Origin: Amycolatopsis jejuensis | GTDB lineage: Bacteria; Actinomycetota; Actinomycetes; Mycobacteriales; Pseudonocardiaceae | DNA: 51,649 nucleotides | Direction: 5' to 3' | Assembly: GCF_000717335.1 (NCBI RefSeq) | Contig: NZ_JNYZ01000048.1 | Location: forward strand, 1 to 51,649 | In this document: piece by piece, positions 16,463-25,959 of the stretch | Numbering within the stretch: position 1 is the first letter of the stretch | How the letters are laid out: each line of letters starts with the position of its first letter | Made by a program: the position numbers and the translations under genes | Notes under the pieces: generated by a model | Told to the model about the DNA's origin: nothing | Database searches by the model: none | The model's input: only the letters and a program-made list of their open reading frames with translations

Positions 16463-16813
16463 ATGTCGACCAGCACCGACGGTGCCGCCGAAACCCGACA
16501 GGCCAAGGTGGCCGGATCGCTGATCCGGTTCCGCACCGCCGCGTATGTGACCGGGGTCGGCCTGCTCGCCCTGTGCGTCACGATGATCATCAGGTACGGC
16601 TTCGGCAACGCCACGCCCGCCCAGGTGTACTCGCCGATCCACGGCGTGCTGTACATGATCTACCTGGTGCTCGCCATCGACCTCGCGATCAAGACCCGCT
16701 GGTCGATCAAGAGCACGGTGCTCGTGCTCCTGGCCGGATGCGTGCCGTTCGTGTCGTTCGTGGTCGAACGCCGCGTGACGCACCGGGTCCAGGCGTCCCG
16801 CGACATCTTCTGA
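16463..16813 (+). CDS. DUF3817 integral membrane protein
   Basis: A 116-residue protein with three hydrophobic helices matching DUF3817: IRFRTAAYVTGVGLLALC, the PIHGVLYMIYLVLAIDLA motif with its conserved HG, and a final LVLLAGCVPFVSFVVERRV segment. Function is unknown for the family. ATG 16463 has GAGG upstream. It is probably co-transcribed with the preceding two-pass protein and ends two bases before the stop of the convergent symporter. Confidence 0.85.
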   Translation: MSTSTDGAAETRQAKVAGSLIRFRTAAYVTGVGLLALCVTMIIRYGFGNATPAQVYSPIHGVLYMIYLVLAIDLAIKTRWSIKSTVLVLLAGCVPFVSFVVERRVTHRVQASRDIF

Positions 16814-16815
16814 GC

Positions 16816-18414
16816 TCAGGACCCGATGCCGGTCAGCGACCGGACCTCCATCTCCGCGTGCTTGGCCGGGTCGGCCTTCGAGCGGCCCACGAACGTGCCG
16901 ATCGCGCCGCACAGGAACGACACCGGGATCGACACCAGGCCCGGGTTCTTCAGCGGGAACCAGTGGAAGTCCACGCCAGGGAAGATGGCGTCCGGCGCAC
17001 CTGAGACCACCGGCGAGAAGAACACCAGCAGCACGCACGCGATCAGCCCGCCGTAGATGCTCCACAGCGAGCCGGTGGTGTTGAACCGCTTCCAGAAGAG
17101 CGAGTACAGCAGGGTCGACAGGTTCGCCGACGCGGCCACCGCGAACGCCAGCGCCACCAGGAACGCGATGTTCTGCCCGTTGGCGAGGATGCCGCCGAGG
17201 ATCGCGAGCACGCCGATCACGATCGCGGTCAGCCGGGCCACCCGCACCTCGTCCTCCGGCTCGGCCTTGCCGCGCTTGACGACGTTCGCGTACACGTCGT
17301 GCGCGAACGACGCCGACGCCGTGATGGTCAAGCCCGCGACCACGGCGAGGATCGTCGCGAACGCGACCGCCGCGATGATCCCGAGGAGCACCGTGCCGCC
17401 GATGTGCAGGGCCAGTAGCGGCGCGGCGGAGTTCTCGCCGCCCGGCGCCGCCTTGATCTCGTCGGCGCCCACCAGCGCGGCCGCGCCGAAACCGATGACC
17501 AACGTGCACAAATAGAAGACGAACATGCACGCCGTCGCCCACACGACCGAGCGGCGGGCTTCCTGCGAGTTCGGCACGGTGTAGAAGCGCATCAGCACGT
17601 GCGGCAGCCCGGCGGTGCCGAGCACCAGGGCGACCGCCAGCGACACGAAGTCGAGCTTCGTCGTCCCGTTCTTGCCGTACGCGCCGCCCGGTTCCAGCAG
17701 CTGCGTGCCCTTCGGGCTGCGGTCGGTGGCCGCGGTGAGCAGGTTCGAGAAGTTGAACCCGAACTTGCCCAGCAGGAACACCGTGATCAGCACGGCCGAC
17801 ACGAGCAGGATGGTCGCCTTGATGATCTGCACCCACGTGGTGCCCTTCATGCCGCCGACCAGCACGTACGCGACCATCACGAGCCCGACCACGGCGATCA
17901 CCAGCGCCTGCCCGAGCTTGGAGTGCACGTCGAGCAGGAGGGCGACCAGACCGCCCGCGCCCGCCATCTGCGCGAGCATGTAGAAGAACGAGATGACCAG
18001 CGTGGACGTCGCCGACGCGGCCCGTACCGGACGTTGCTGCATCCGGAAGCTCAGCACGTCGCCCATGGTGAACCGGCCGGTGTTGCGCAGCAGTTCCGCG
18101 ATCAGCAGCAGGTCGACGAGCCAGGCGACGAGGAAGCCGATGGAGTACAGGAAGCCGTCGTAGCCGTTGATGGCGATCGCGCCGGCGATGCCGAGGAACG
18201 ACGCGGCGGAGAGGAAGTCGCCGGAGAGGGCGATGCCGTTCTGCCGTCCGGTGAAGGCGCTGTCGGCGGTGTAGTAGCCCGAGCGCGACGAGCGGCGGTT
18301 GCCCGCGCGGTACACGACGTACAGGGTGATCGCGACGAAGAGCGCGAACACGCCGGTGTTGATCAAGGGGTTGCTCGCCTGGGTGGCTTCGGCGGCGAGC
18401 GCGGTGGTGGTCAC
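16816..18414 (-). CDS. cation/acetate-type solute:sodium symporter
   Basis: A 532-residue member of the SSS transporter family with about 13 membrane helices. It has the family signature region around ALSGDFLSAASFLGIAGAIAI, and GLPHVLMRFYTVPNSQEARRS is typical of the ActP/MctC branch that imports acetate, propionate or pyruvate with a cation. The GTG start overlaps the stop of the upstream DUF485 gene (GTGA), so the two are translationally coupled. Pairing of DUF485 with this symporter type is usual. Monocarboxylate uptake would suit the acyl-CoA catabolic genes nearby, but the substrate is inferred. Confidence 0.88.
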   Translation of the reverse strand: MTTTALAAEATQASNPLINTGVFALFVAITLYVVYRAGNRRSSRSGYYTADSAFTGRQNGIALSGDFLSAASFLGIAGAIAINGYDGFLYSIGFLVAWLVDLLLIAELLRNTGRFTMGDVLSFRMQQRPVRAASATSTLVISFFYMLAQMAGAGGLVALLLDVHSKLGQALVIAVVGLVMVAYVLVGGMKGTTWVQIIKATILLVSAVLITVFLLGKFGFNFSNLLTAATDRSPKGTQLLEPGGAYGKNGTTKLDFVSLAVALVLGTAGLPHVLMRFYTVPNSQEARRSVVWATACMFVFYLCTLVIGFGAAALVGADEIKAAPGGENSAAPLLALHIGGTVLLGIIAAVAFATILAVVAGLTITASASFAHDVYANVVKRGKAEPEDEVRVARLTAIVIGVLAILGGILANGQNIAFLVALAFAVAASANLSTLLYSLFWKRFNTTGSLWSIYGGLIACVLLVFFSPVVSGAPDAIFPGVDFHWFPLKNPGLVSIPVSFLCGAIGTFVGRSKADPAKHAEMEVRSLTGIGS

Positions 18415-18851
18415 TGGGGAGTTCCTTCCGTGGCGGAGGCCCGTTCGCGGATCTCGGCGGCCCGCGGGTCCATCTCGCGGTTGGCGAAGCGGACGTACAG
18501 CACCGTGATCACCGCAGTGGTGACGAACTGGCCGAGCCCGAGCAGCATGCCGACGTTGACCAGGCCGAACACGCGGGTGCTCATGAAGTCGCCCGCGTAG
18601 GCGGCCAGCACCACGTAGACGAGGTACCAGACGAAGAACCCGATGCTCATCGGGAACACGAACCGGCGGAACCGGCCGCGCAGCGCGCCGAACTCGGGGC
18701 TGCGCTGGATCCGCTCGTAGTCCGGGCCGGTGCGGCGGGGACGGGTGCCGTCCGGTGCGGGCTCGCCGTCGCGGTCGAACAGGGCCGGCATCCGGCCGGT
18801 CTCTTCCACGGCACTGACGGGCTGTCCCGGCGTGCGCGCGACGTTGTGCAT
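18411..18851 (-). CDS. DUF485 membrane protein, symporter partner
   Basis: A 146-residue protein. The first ~55 residues are a charged cytoplasmic extension; the DUF485 part begins about YERIQRSPEFGALRGRFRRFVFP and has two membrane helices with the FFVWYLVYVVLAAYAGDFM and LGLGQFVTTAVITVLYVRFANRE motifs. ATG 18851 has GGAGG 5 bases upstream. It overlaps the symporter start by 4 bases, and the pair is thought to form one transport unit. Confidence 0.87.
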   Translation of the reverse strand: MHNVARTPGQPVSAVEETGRMPALFDRDGEPAPDGTRPRRTGPDYERIQRSPEFGALRGRFRRFVFPMSIGFFVWYLVYVVLAAYAGDFMSTRVFGLVNVGMLLGLGQFVTTAVITVLYVRFANREMDPRAAEIRERASATEGTPQ

Positions 18852-19808
18852 GGATGCCTCCGGCAACTTGCGCCAGTGGTGGCGGGGGAGCGGGCGCCTC
18901 GTTCGGGTGGCACCCGGTTCGCCCTTGCGGACTGGGAGGCGGCCATAGTAACGACGCCGCCGATCGGTGGAAAAAGCCGGTTCCCGAGGCCCGCGAAATT
19001 CCTTTTCGGACCGGAAATTGCCGGTAATCGAGAAGTCTCCGCAGATCACGGGCGGATCACTCGGAATAGTGAGCACTTATGTCACGGGGAGTCGCCGGTG
19101 CCCTTCCCGGTTGCGGCAGACGGCGGAGTGACGGGCCGGTCAAGATCCACTACGGTGACCGGTCGTAGTCGCCGGGCGGGGTGCTGTCCCCGGACCGGCA
19201 CTCCGGGCCGGCCCCGGACGGGGATTCCCAGGCAGGGAAGGAGGGTTGGCAAAAATCACCGGGTCGTGCGGCGAGTCGCTGCATCTCCACAACATCGGGT
19301 TCATCTTCCCCCGTATCCCACCCGAAGGGGGCACAGAGCGTAGTCCCATCGAGGGGTCCGGCTACCCTCCGTGGGCTGATCGGGTGACCGCCGGACGCCG
19401 GATGCCGGAGCACCGGGTAACCGGAATTCCCCGATGCGGCGTTCCCCGGCGAAACCGTGGCTCCGAGTCCGCGTGTTTCGGCTATTTTCGCTGGTCAGCC
19501 ATCTCAACTGGAACGCAATAACAGGAGCGGCGATTGGTGTACGATTCTTTGGCCCCAGCCGCCCGCACCGATCGATAAGGCTCAGACAAGTTGATCTCGA
19601 CCACGGCCGTGCAGTACGCAAGTTGCGTGATGCACGTGCATAGTCCCGGGAAGCCGCACGGCTTCCGGGCAGGTGCAAGATCGATACTGTCGCGTCCGGA
19701 TCCGGTCGGACGTGCGGGCAGGCGGACCGCGGCGGGCCGCACCGGGAGCGAGGGGAGCTACCGGAACCGCCGACGGGCAGCCACGACGCCGGACAGGGAG
19801 TCACTTTC
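18852..19808. other. long divergent intergenic region before the conservon
   Basis: Nearly a kilobase between the symporter operon and cvnA. It is AT-richer than its surroundings and no reading frame has both a ribosome site and coding-like codon use. Visible elements: a TCACT-CGGAAT-AGTGA dyad near 19055-19075, a CACGGCCGTG palindrome near 19600, a TGCACGTGCA palindrome near 19631, and a bulged GC-rich hairpin at 19645-19669 (arms CCCGGGAAGCCG and CGGCTTCCGGG). It must contain both divergent promoters and possibly a long cvnA leader. Confidence 0.5.
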
Positions 19809-22800
19809 GTGACCGTTGCAGGAGAAGGCCAAGTGCCTGTTGAGAAGCTGCTCGGCCGCCCGCCCCGGCGGTCGCGCCGCTCATCGGGCTGGCGCGCGGC
19901 GATGCGCTGGCGGGACTGGAGCCTGCCGGTCAAGCTTTCCGCGGTCACGCTGGTCCCCATCGTGCTCGCCCTCGTCCTCGGCATCACCGCGATCGCGGGC
20001 CAGGTCGGGCGCTCGAGCGACTACCAGAGGATCGACCGGCTCGTCGCGCTGAGCACCCAGCTGCGCGCGCTCACCGACGGGCTCCAGCGGGAGCGCACCC
20101 AGACCGCCGCGCAGCTCACCGCGGGCACCGCCGGGGTCACGCCCGAGCTGAAGGCCGCCCGCGCGGCCACCGACGCCGCCGTCGCGCCGTTCACCGAGGC
20201 AGCCGCCCGGGTCGGCGGCGACGGTTCGAGCGTGTCCGGCGCGGTGAACTCGGCCACCGCGCAGGTCAACGAGATCGCGGTGATCCGTCAGCAGGTCGGC
20301 GCCGGGCTGCTGAACGCCGCCGAGGCGGTCGGTGACTACAACGCCGTCACCAGCGCGCTGATCGCGGCCGACACCGCCGTGTCCGCGGGCGCGAGCGCCA
20401 ATGCGCTCGGCAGCTCCCCGAGCGCGCTGCACGACCTCGAAGCGGCGAAGGAACAGGCGTCGGTCACCCAGTCGCTGGTCGCCTACGGCATCTCCACCGG
20501 CACGCTCACCGGGCGGCAGCTGAGCGACGTCCGGGATGCGGAGCTGCGCTTCGACGACCGGATCGCCGACTTCAACGCCGCCGCCACCGCGCCGCAGCGC
20601 CAGGACCTCGAGAGCACCCTCAAGCCGGACACCGCGTACGACCGCAAGCGGATGCTCGGCACCGTGCTCGGCGGACAGGGGGTGTCCACCGACGACGCCC
20701 TCAAGCGGGTGCCGGCGCAGGAGTGGAACACCGCGTCGAACGCCGTCGTGTCGCAGCTGACCGAGGTCGGCAAGCGGATGAGCGACGACCTCACCTCGTC
20801 GTCGGCCGAGCTGGTCGAGGACGCCGGCAGCAGTGCCGGGCTGCTCGCCGTGCTGCTGTTCGCCGCGCTGGCCGCGGCCGCCGCGGTCGTGTTCGTCATC
20901 TCCCGTCAGCTGCTTCGGTCGCTGAAGATCTTGCGGCGCAGCGCATTGGACGTCGCGGAGAAGGATCTGCCCGAGGCGGTCCGCAACATCCAGGAAGGCC
21001 GGGCGCAGAGCGTCGAGGTCGAACCCGTCCCGGTGCACGTACAGGACGAAGTCGGCGAAGTCGCGCGCGCGTTCGAGAAGGTGCACAGCCAGGCACTGAA
21101 GCTGGCGACCGAGCAGGCCGCCATGCGCGCCGGGTACAGCAGTGTGTTCGTCAACCTGTCGCGGCGCAGCCAGAGCCTCGTGCAGCGGCAGCTGCAGCTG
21201 ATCGAGCGGCTGGAGCGCGACGAGGAGGACGCCGACCAGCTGGCCACGCTGTTCCAGCTCGACCACCTCGCCACCCGGATGCGGCGCAACAACGAGAACC
21301 TGATGGTCCTCTCCGGCGCCGAGCCGGGACGGCGGTCCGGGCAGCCGGTGCCCGCGCACGACGTGCTGCGTGCCGCGGTGTCGGAAATCGAGCAGTACCA
21401 GCGGGTTTCGGTGCAGCATCCGCCCGCGGTGAAGATCGTCGGGTTCGCCGCGAGCGACGTCCAGCGCCTGATCGCGGAGCTGCTCGACAACGCGACCGCG
21501 TTCTCCGCGCCGGAAACGCAGGTGACCGTGGCGACGCGGCTCGCCGAGGACGGTTCCCTCAACGTCGACATCCTCGACAAGGGCATCGGCATGAACGAGT
21601 ACGAGGTGGTGGAGGCCAACGGCAGGCTCACCGACTCGGGCTCGGTCGACCTCGCGACCTCGCGCCGGATGGGCCTCTTCGTGGTCGGCCGCCTCGCCGG
21701 GCGGCACCGGATCGGGGTCTCGCTGCACGGTGGCAAGGACATCGTGGGCGTGCGGGCCACCGTGGTCGTGCCGCCGGAACTGGTGATGACCGGTGCGGTG
21801 CCGGTCGGCCAGGGTCCCGCGGCGAGTGTCGCGGCGCCGCCGACGGCCCCGGGCGGCCTGCCGCGGCGGCAGCGTCCGGTGAACGGCTCGGCGCGGCCGG
21901 GACTGGTGCCGCAGCAGGGTTCCAGCGCCGACGACACGCAGCGCTGGCCGTCGGCTGGTGACCTCGCGGGCTTCTCGTCCGACGTGCGCCCGCCGTCGGA
22001 CCTCGAGGTCTCCGGTACCGCGTTGTTCAGCCCGATCCCGCGCGACGACGCGGCCACCCCGCCGCCCCCGCCGGCGCCGAAACTGCCGCAGATCGTCAAC
22101 GTCCCGCCGCCGCGGCCGGAGCCTGAGCCTGCTGCTCCCGCCCCCGCCGAGCCGCCGCGGGACGAGCGGGACAGCGAGCTGCCCTCGGGCAAGGACCTCT
22201 TCTCCGCGGCCAACGCGACGACGCTCAGCGACTGGTGGAACCAAGCCGCGCAGCAGGTCCCGGAGGTCCCGCCGCCGTCGGCCGCCGAGACGACGATCGA
22301 GAACACGCCGATCTTCGACGAGATGCTGTCGGCGTGGTTCCGGTCGCCCGCCCCGCCGGCGCCTTCGCCTGCTCCGTCCACTTCGGACGAACCGGAGACG
22401 CCGGACGAGGACCGGCGCAACTGGGACTTCGCGAGCGACGAGAACTGGCGCACGGTACAGGCGCTGTCGCAGGTGGAGCCCACGGCGTTCACGAAGTCGG
22501 GGCTGCCGCAGCGGCGTCGCGGTGAGCAGCTCATGCCGGGCAGCGCCACGCCGGAGCGCGCGCTGCCCGCCGCCGAGCCGCCGAGCAGCGACCTGCCGGT
22601 CCGCGACCCGATCGACGTGCGCGGCAGGCTGAACAGCTTCCAGCGCGGGGTGACCCGGGGACGTCAGGAAGTCCGCGAATCGGCCGAATCGCCGGAGGCG
22701 ACCGGTACCGCTGCCGTCACCGACGGCGGGACCGGCACTGCGGCACCTCCCGGCACCACGGCAGAACACCCGCCGGGTCACGAAACGGCGATCCGGCGGC

Positions 22801-24095
22801 GGCAGACGGTCGCCGGTGCGTTCGGCGGGCCGACCGATCCGGCCCGCGCCGACGGGATGCCGCAGCGCACCCCGGGTTCGGCCGCGGCGTTCGCCGGCCC
22901 GAACTGGGGAGAAGCCGGAACCGACGAGACGGCCGTACCTCCGGCCTTCGACCCGAACGGCGGCTGGCCGCAGCAGCCCGCCGGTGCGGTGAGCGCGGAA
23001 AGGCTTGCGCCGCAAGGAGATCTGACGGTCCGCCCGGACAAGCCGGACAGCCTGCCCACCCGCCGCAAGGGCGCGAGCAGCCTGCCGCCCGCCCCGCCTG
23101 CCGACCCGGACCAGGTCCCGGCCGCAGTCGCCGGGCTGGAGGCCGCGGTGGCGGGTACCGCGCAGACCCCGGCTGCGGCGCAGGCCGCAGCTCAAGCGCA
23201 AACCCAGGCCGCGCAAGGAAAGACTGCCGCCCCGGGACAGCCTTCCGGCGCCGAGACCGACCAGACCGGTACGCCGGGACAGCTGCCGGGCGCTACGCCC
23301 GGCCAGCCCGTCCTGCCGGGGCAAGCCTCCGGCCTGACGACCGGCCAGACCCCGGCTCCGGGGCAGGTTTCGAGCACCACCGGCCAGACCGTCACGCCAG
23401 GACAGCCGGGCACTGCGGCCGACCGGACGGCGCCGGGTCAAGCCTTGCCAGGCCAGACTGCGCCGGGTCAGACCGTGCCTGGCCAAGCTGCGCCGGGTCA
23501 GACCGCGCCAGGCCAGACCGCGCCAGGCCAGACCGCACCGGGCCACACTGCGCCTGGCCAAGCCACGCCGGGTCAGACCGCACTGGGACAGACCGCGCCT
23601 GGCCAAGCCACGCCGGGACAGAACGTGCCGGGACAAGCGGCGGCGCAAACCACGGCTGCGGGTCAGGCCGTGGCGCCAGTGGTGCCCGGTCCGGCGAGCC
23701 CCCCCGGTGTCGCGCCGCCCGGGGTCCCGGCGCAAGGTACATCGCGCTCCTCGGCGGGCCAGCCGCAGAGCACCCCGGCCGATGCCACCGCACCCGGTCC
23801 CGATGACGCCGCTGAGTGGAACTTCGGCTCGGATGACGGGTGGCGGACGGTCCAAGCCGTGTCCCAGTCGGCACCTACGTCGTTCACTTCGGCAGGATTG
23901 CCCCGGCGCCGCCGTGGAGAGCAGCTTCTCCCCGGGAGCGCACCGGCGCCTTCCGGGGCGGCGAGTCCCCGTCCGTCCCGCGACGCGCACGACGTGCGTG
24001 GTCGCCTGAGCAGTTTCCAGCAGGGCATCCAGCGCGGCAGGCACCGCACCGCGCAGGCCGCCGAGACGAACCACGAAACACTGGAGGGTGAATGA
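19809..24095 (+). CDS. cvnA: nitrate/nitrite-sensor-type histidine kinase CvnA
   Basis: A 1428-residue sensor of a conservon. A membrane helix at about residues 37-62 leads into an extracellular NIT-type helical sensor domain to about 340. A second helix (AGLLAVLLFAALAAAAAVVFVI) is followed by HAMP, a coiled segment with FQLDHLATRMRRNNENLMVL, and a HATPase domain with LLDNATAFS and DKGIGMNEYE up to about 660. The last ~750 residues are proline/alanine/glutamine-rich and disordered. The conserved C-terminal module occurs twice, at about 871-950 and 1336-1414, separated by PGQTA-type repeats. GTG 19809 has GGGAG upstream; GTG 19833 is an alternative with AGGAGAAGG before it. The stop overlaps cvnB. 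Role: probably signals to the CvnB-D GTPase module. Confidence 0.88.
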   Translation: MTVAGEGQVPVEKLLGRPPRRSRRSSGWRAAMRWRDWSLPVKLSAVTLVPIVLALVLGITAIAGQVGRSSDYQRIDRLVALSTQLRALTDGLQRERTQTAAQLTAGTAGVTPELKAARAATDAAVAPFTEAAARVGGDGSSVSGAVNSATAQVNEIAVIRQQVGAGLLNAAEAVGDYNAVTSALIAADTAVSAGASANALGSSPSALHDLEAAKEQASVTQSLVAYGISTGTLTGRQLSDVRDAELRFDDRIADFNAAATAPQRQDLESTLKPDTAYDRKRMLGTVLGGQGVSTDDALKRVPAQEWNTASNAVVSQLTEVGKRMSDDLTSSSAELVEDAGSSAGLLAVLLFAALAAAAAVVFVISRQLLRSLKILRRSALDVAEKDLPEAVRNIQEGRAQSVEVEPVPVHVQDEVGEVARAFEKVHSQALKLATEQAAMRAGYSSVFVNLSRRSQSLVQRQLQLIERLERDEEDADQLATLFQLDHLATRMRRNNENLMVLSGAEPGRRSGQPVPAHDVLRAAVSEIEQYQRVSVQHPPAVKIVGFAASDVQRLIAELLDNATAFSAPETQVTVATRLAEDGSLNVDILDKGIGMNEYEVVEANGRLTDSGSVDLATSRRMGLFVVGRLAGRHRIGVSLHGGKDIVGVRATVVVPPELVMTGAVPVGQGPAASVAAPPTAPGGLPRRQRPVNGSARPGLVPQQGSSADDTQRWPSAGDLAGFSSDVRPPSDLEVSGTALFSPIPRDDAATPPPPPAPKLPQIVNVPPPRPEPEPAAPAPAEPPRDERDSELPSGKDLFSAANATTLSDWWNQAAQQVPEVPPPSAAETTIENTPIFDEMLSAWFRSPAPPAPSPAPSTSDEPETPDEDRRNWDFASDENWRTVQALSQVEPTAFTKSGLPQRRRGEQLMPGSATPERALPAAEPPSSDLPVRDPIDVRGRLNSFQRGVTRGRQEVRESAESPEATGTAAVTDGGTGTAAPPGTTAEHPPGHETAIRRRQTVAGAFGGPTDPARADGMPQRTPGSAAAFAGPNWGEAGTDETAVPPAFDPNGGWPQQPAGAVSAERLAPQGDLTVRPDKPDSLPTRRKGASSLPPAPPADPDQVPAAVAGLEAAVAGTAQTPAAAQAAAQAQTQAAQGKTAAPGQPSGAETDQTGTPGQLPGATPGQPVLPGQASGLTTGQTPAPGQVSSTTGQTVTPGQPGTAADRTAPGQALPGQTAPGQTVPGQAAPGQTAPGQTAPGQTAPGHTAPGQATPGQTALGQTAPGQATPGQNVPGQAAAQTTAAGQAVAPVVPGPASPPGVAPPGVPAQGTSRSSAGQPQSTPADATAPGPDDAAEWNFGSDDGWRTVQAVSQSAPTSFTSAGLPRRRRGEQLLPGSAPAPSGAASPRPSRDAHDVRGRLSSFQQGIQRGRHRTAQAAETNHETLEGE
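23429..23643 (+). repeat. 15-nt minisatellite within cvnA
   Basis: About fourteen tandem, imperfect 15-base units encode the pentapeptide PGQ(T/A)A and variants (PGQTV, PGHTA, LGQTA, PGQNV). Units differ mainly at codon third positions. Such a tract is prone to length change by slippage or recombination while keeping the reading frame. Confidence 0.75.
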
Positions 24096-24544
24096 CCTCG
24101 CCGAATGCGGCCCAGCCGCAGCAGAACCAGTTCGGCTGGCTGGTGAACGACTTCGCCGAGCGCGTCCCTGGCGTCGCGCACGCCGTCGTCGTGTCGGCCG
24201 ACGGTCTCCTGCTGACGGCCTCCAACCGGCTGCCGCTCGACCGCGCCGACCAGCTCGCCGCCGTGGCGTCCGGGCTCGTCAGCCTCACCCAGGGCGCCGC
24301 GCGGTGCTTCGAGGCGGGCACAGTGCGCGAGACCGTCGTCGAGATGGAGCTCGGCATCATGGTGCTGATGTCGATCAGCGACGGATCGTGCCTCGCCATC
24401 CTCGCCGCGCCGAACTGCGACATCGGGCAGGTCGCCTACGAGATGACGATGCTGGTCGACCGGGTCGGCCAGATCCTCACCCCGGAACTGCGCGCCCAGC
24501 TGCAGGGTGCCGGTGGCTCGCTGATCGGCGAACCGGTGGGATGA
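24092..24544 (+). CDS. cvnB: roadblock/LC7 protein CvnB
   Basis: A 150-residue roadblock/LC7-domain protein, second gene of the conservon. It shows the domain hallmarks: FGWLVNDFAERVPGVAHAVVVSADGLLL, LAAVASGLVSLTQGAARCFEAG and the closing IGQVAYEMTMLVDRVGQIL. In conservons this protein acts as a regulator of the CvnD small GTPase, comparable to MglB. The ATG overlaps the cvnA stop by 4 bases (ATGA), implying translational coupling. Confidence 0.92.
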   Translation: MTSPNAAQPQQNQFGWLVNDFAERVPGVAHAVVVSADGLLLTASNRLPLDRADQLAAVASGLVSLTQGAARCFEAGTVRETVVEMELGIMVLMSISDGSCLAILAAPNCDIGQVAYEMTMLVDRVGQILTPELRAQLQGAGGSLIGEPVG

Positions 24545-24551
24545 TGGCGCG

Positions 24552-25319
24552 ATGAGCCAGGGGTCCGGATTGTTCGGCGGAGAGCCGGGAGACGGCGGCG
24601 AGCCCCCGCGCGGGGAGGCGCCCGGCGCCGGTGACGACGGCACTTTTGCCGACGTCCTCAACGGTTTCAGCCTCGATTCGGGCCGTTCCCGGAGAAAACG
24701 GAAGAAGAGCGGCAAGGAAACGAAGGAATCCCAGTCCCCCGTGCCGCCCGTCGCAGGAGCACATGCGGCGGCGGACCCGCCGGCGGTACCTCCGCCGGCC
24801 GACCAAGGAGATGGTGTGACCTCTCTCGTCTCTCCACCGGGCAGTACGGACTCCGACGGCCCCAGACCAGGCGGGCTCTTCGACCCGGGACCGCCGAGCG
24901 GAGAGTTCTCGATGCCGTCGGCGTTCAGCAGGCCCGAGCGTCCCGAACGGGTGGACCCGGCCGAGGAGACGGCGATCGTGCGGCCGTACGCTCTCACCGG
25001 CGGGCGCACCAGGGCGAACTACGCGCTCGAGCTGGAGACCCTGATCTCCACCAAGGACCACGTGGCCGCGGGGGGTTTCCCCCAGGCGGCCGCGGAACAG
25101 ATCGAGAGCATCTCGATCATGGAAGAATGCCGGACCCCGCGTTCGGTGGCCGAGATCGCGGCGGCGCTCAGGGTGCCGCTGGGGGTCGCCAGGGTGCTGA
25201 TCAGCGACGCGGCCGACGCGGGCCTCGTCACCGTGCACCGGACGATCTCGGGCCAGGACGGCGCAGAAGCACACTTGATGTTGATGGAAAGGGTTTTGAG
25301 TGGACTCCGTCGGCTTTAA
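24552..25319 (+). CDS. cvnC: DUF742 protein CvnC with long N-terminal extension
   Basis: A 255-residue protein. Only the last ~115 residues are the DUF742 winged-helix domain, beginning RPYALTGGRTRANYALELETL and ending HRTISGQDGAEAHLMLMERVLSGL. Typical CvnC proteins are about that short, so the first ~140 residues are an extra extension, rich in Gly, Pro, Ser and with a basic KRKKSGKE patch. It starts 7 bases after cvnB, and its last 20 bases overlap the cvnD start. Confidence 0.9.
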   Translation: MSQGSGLFGGEPGDGGEPPRGEAPGAGDDGTFADVLNGFSLDSGRSRRKRKKSGKETKESQSPVPPVAGAHAAADPPAVPPPADQGDGVTSLVSPPGSTDSDGPRPGGLFDPGPPSGEFSMPSAFSRPERPERVDPAEETAIVRPYALTGGRTRANYALELETLISTKDHVAAGGFPQAAAEQIESISIMEECRTPRSVAEIAAALRVPLGVARVLISDAADAGLVTVHRTISGQDGAEAHLMLMERVLSGLRRL

Positions 25320-25914
25320 GGAACCGCGGGAAACCGCGCCCCCGACCATGACATCGGCGAAGATCGTGGTGGCAGGCGGTTTCGGGGCGGGCAAGACGAC
25401 CTTCGTGGGTTCGGTGTCGGAAATCGTCCCGCTCACCACCGAGGCGATGATGACCGATGCCAGCCGGGGCATCGACAACCTCGACCAGACCCCGCACAAG
25501 ACGACCACCACGGTCGCCATGGACTTCGGCCGCGTGTCGCTCGACGCGGACCTGATCCTCTACCTGTTCGGCACGCCAGGGCAGCAGCGGTTCTGGTTCA
25601 TGTGGGACGACCTCGTGCGCGGCGCGATCGGGGCGGTCGTGCTCGCCGACACGCGGCGGCTGGCGGATTCGTTCGCCCCGATCGACTTCTTCGAGGACCG
25701 CGGCCTGCCCTACATCGTCGGCGTCAACACGTTCGACGGCGTACTGGAGCACGACATCAACGACGTGCGCGAGGCGCTCTCGATCGACCCGAGCATCCCG
25801 ATCGTCCGCTGCGACGCCCGGGAGCGCGAATCGACCAAGCAGACGCTGATCACGCTCGTCGAGTACGCGATGCGGCAGTGGATCGCGCTGCGGGCGGCGA
25901 AGGCCAGCCACTGA
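25300..25914 (+). CDS. cvnD: MglA/Ras-like small GTPase CvnD
   Basis: A 204-residue GTPase ending the conservon. The P-loop is GGFGAGKT at residues 26-33. The DADLILYLFGTPGQQRFWFMWDDL region replaces the usual DTPG switch with GTPGQ, the form normal for CvnD. The guanine-specificity motif is in IVGVNTFDG rather than a strict NKxD, as usual for this subfamily. GTG 25300 overlaps cvnC by 20 bases and has GGAAAGGG before it. With CvnA and CvnB it forms a membrane-associated signalling complex reminiscent of G-protein systems. A strong bidirectional hairpin follows. Confidence 0.92.
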   Translation: MDSVGFKEPRETAPPTMTSAKIVVAGGFGAGKTTFVGSVSEIVPLTTEAMMTDASRGIDNLDQTPHKTTTTVAMDFGRVSLDADLILYLFGTPGQQRFWFMWDDLVRGAIGAVVLADTRRLADSFAPIDFFEDRGLPYIVGVNTFDGVLEHDINDVREALSIDPSIPIVRCDARERESTKQTLITLVEYAMRQWIALRAAKASH

Positions 25915-25919
25915 GCGGC

Positions 25920-25947
25920 CGCCGGGTCACCGCAGCGTGACCCGGCG
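25920..25947. terminator. bidirectional terminator hairpin
   Basis: A perfect 11-bp stem (CGCCGGGTCAC with GTGACCCGGCG) over a 6-base loop lies between the convergent cvnD and DHFR-fold genes, 6 bases after the cvnD stop. Symmetry suits termination from both sides. Confidence 0.7.
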
Positions 25948-25959
25948 CCTCCCCGGTGG

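Noticed and set aside
19881..24074. 1397-codon minus-strand frame opposite cvnA
   Set aside because: Arg/Gly-rich shadow caused by high third-position GC; cvnA has clear domains.
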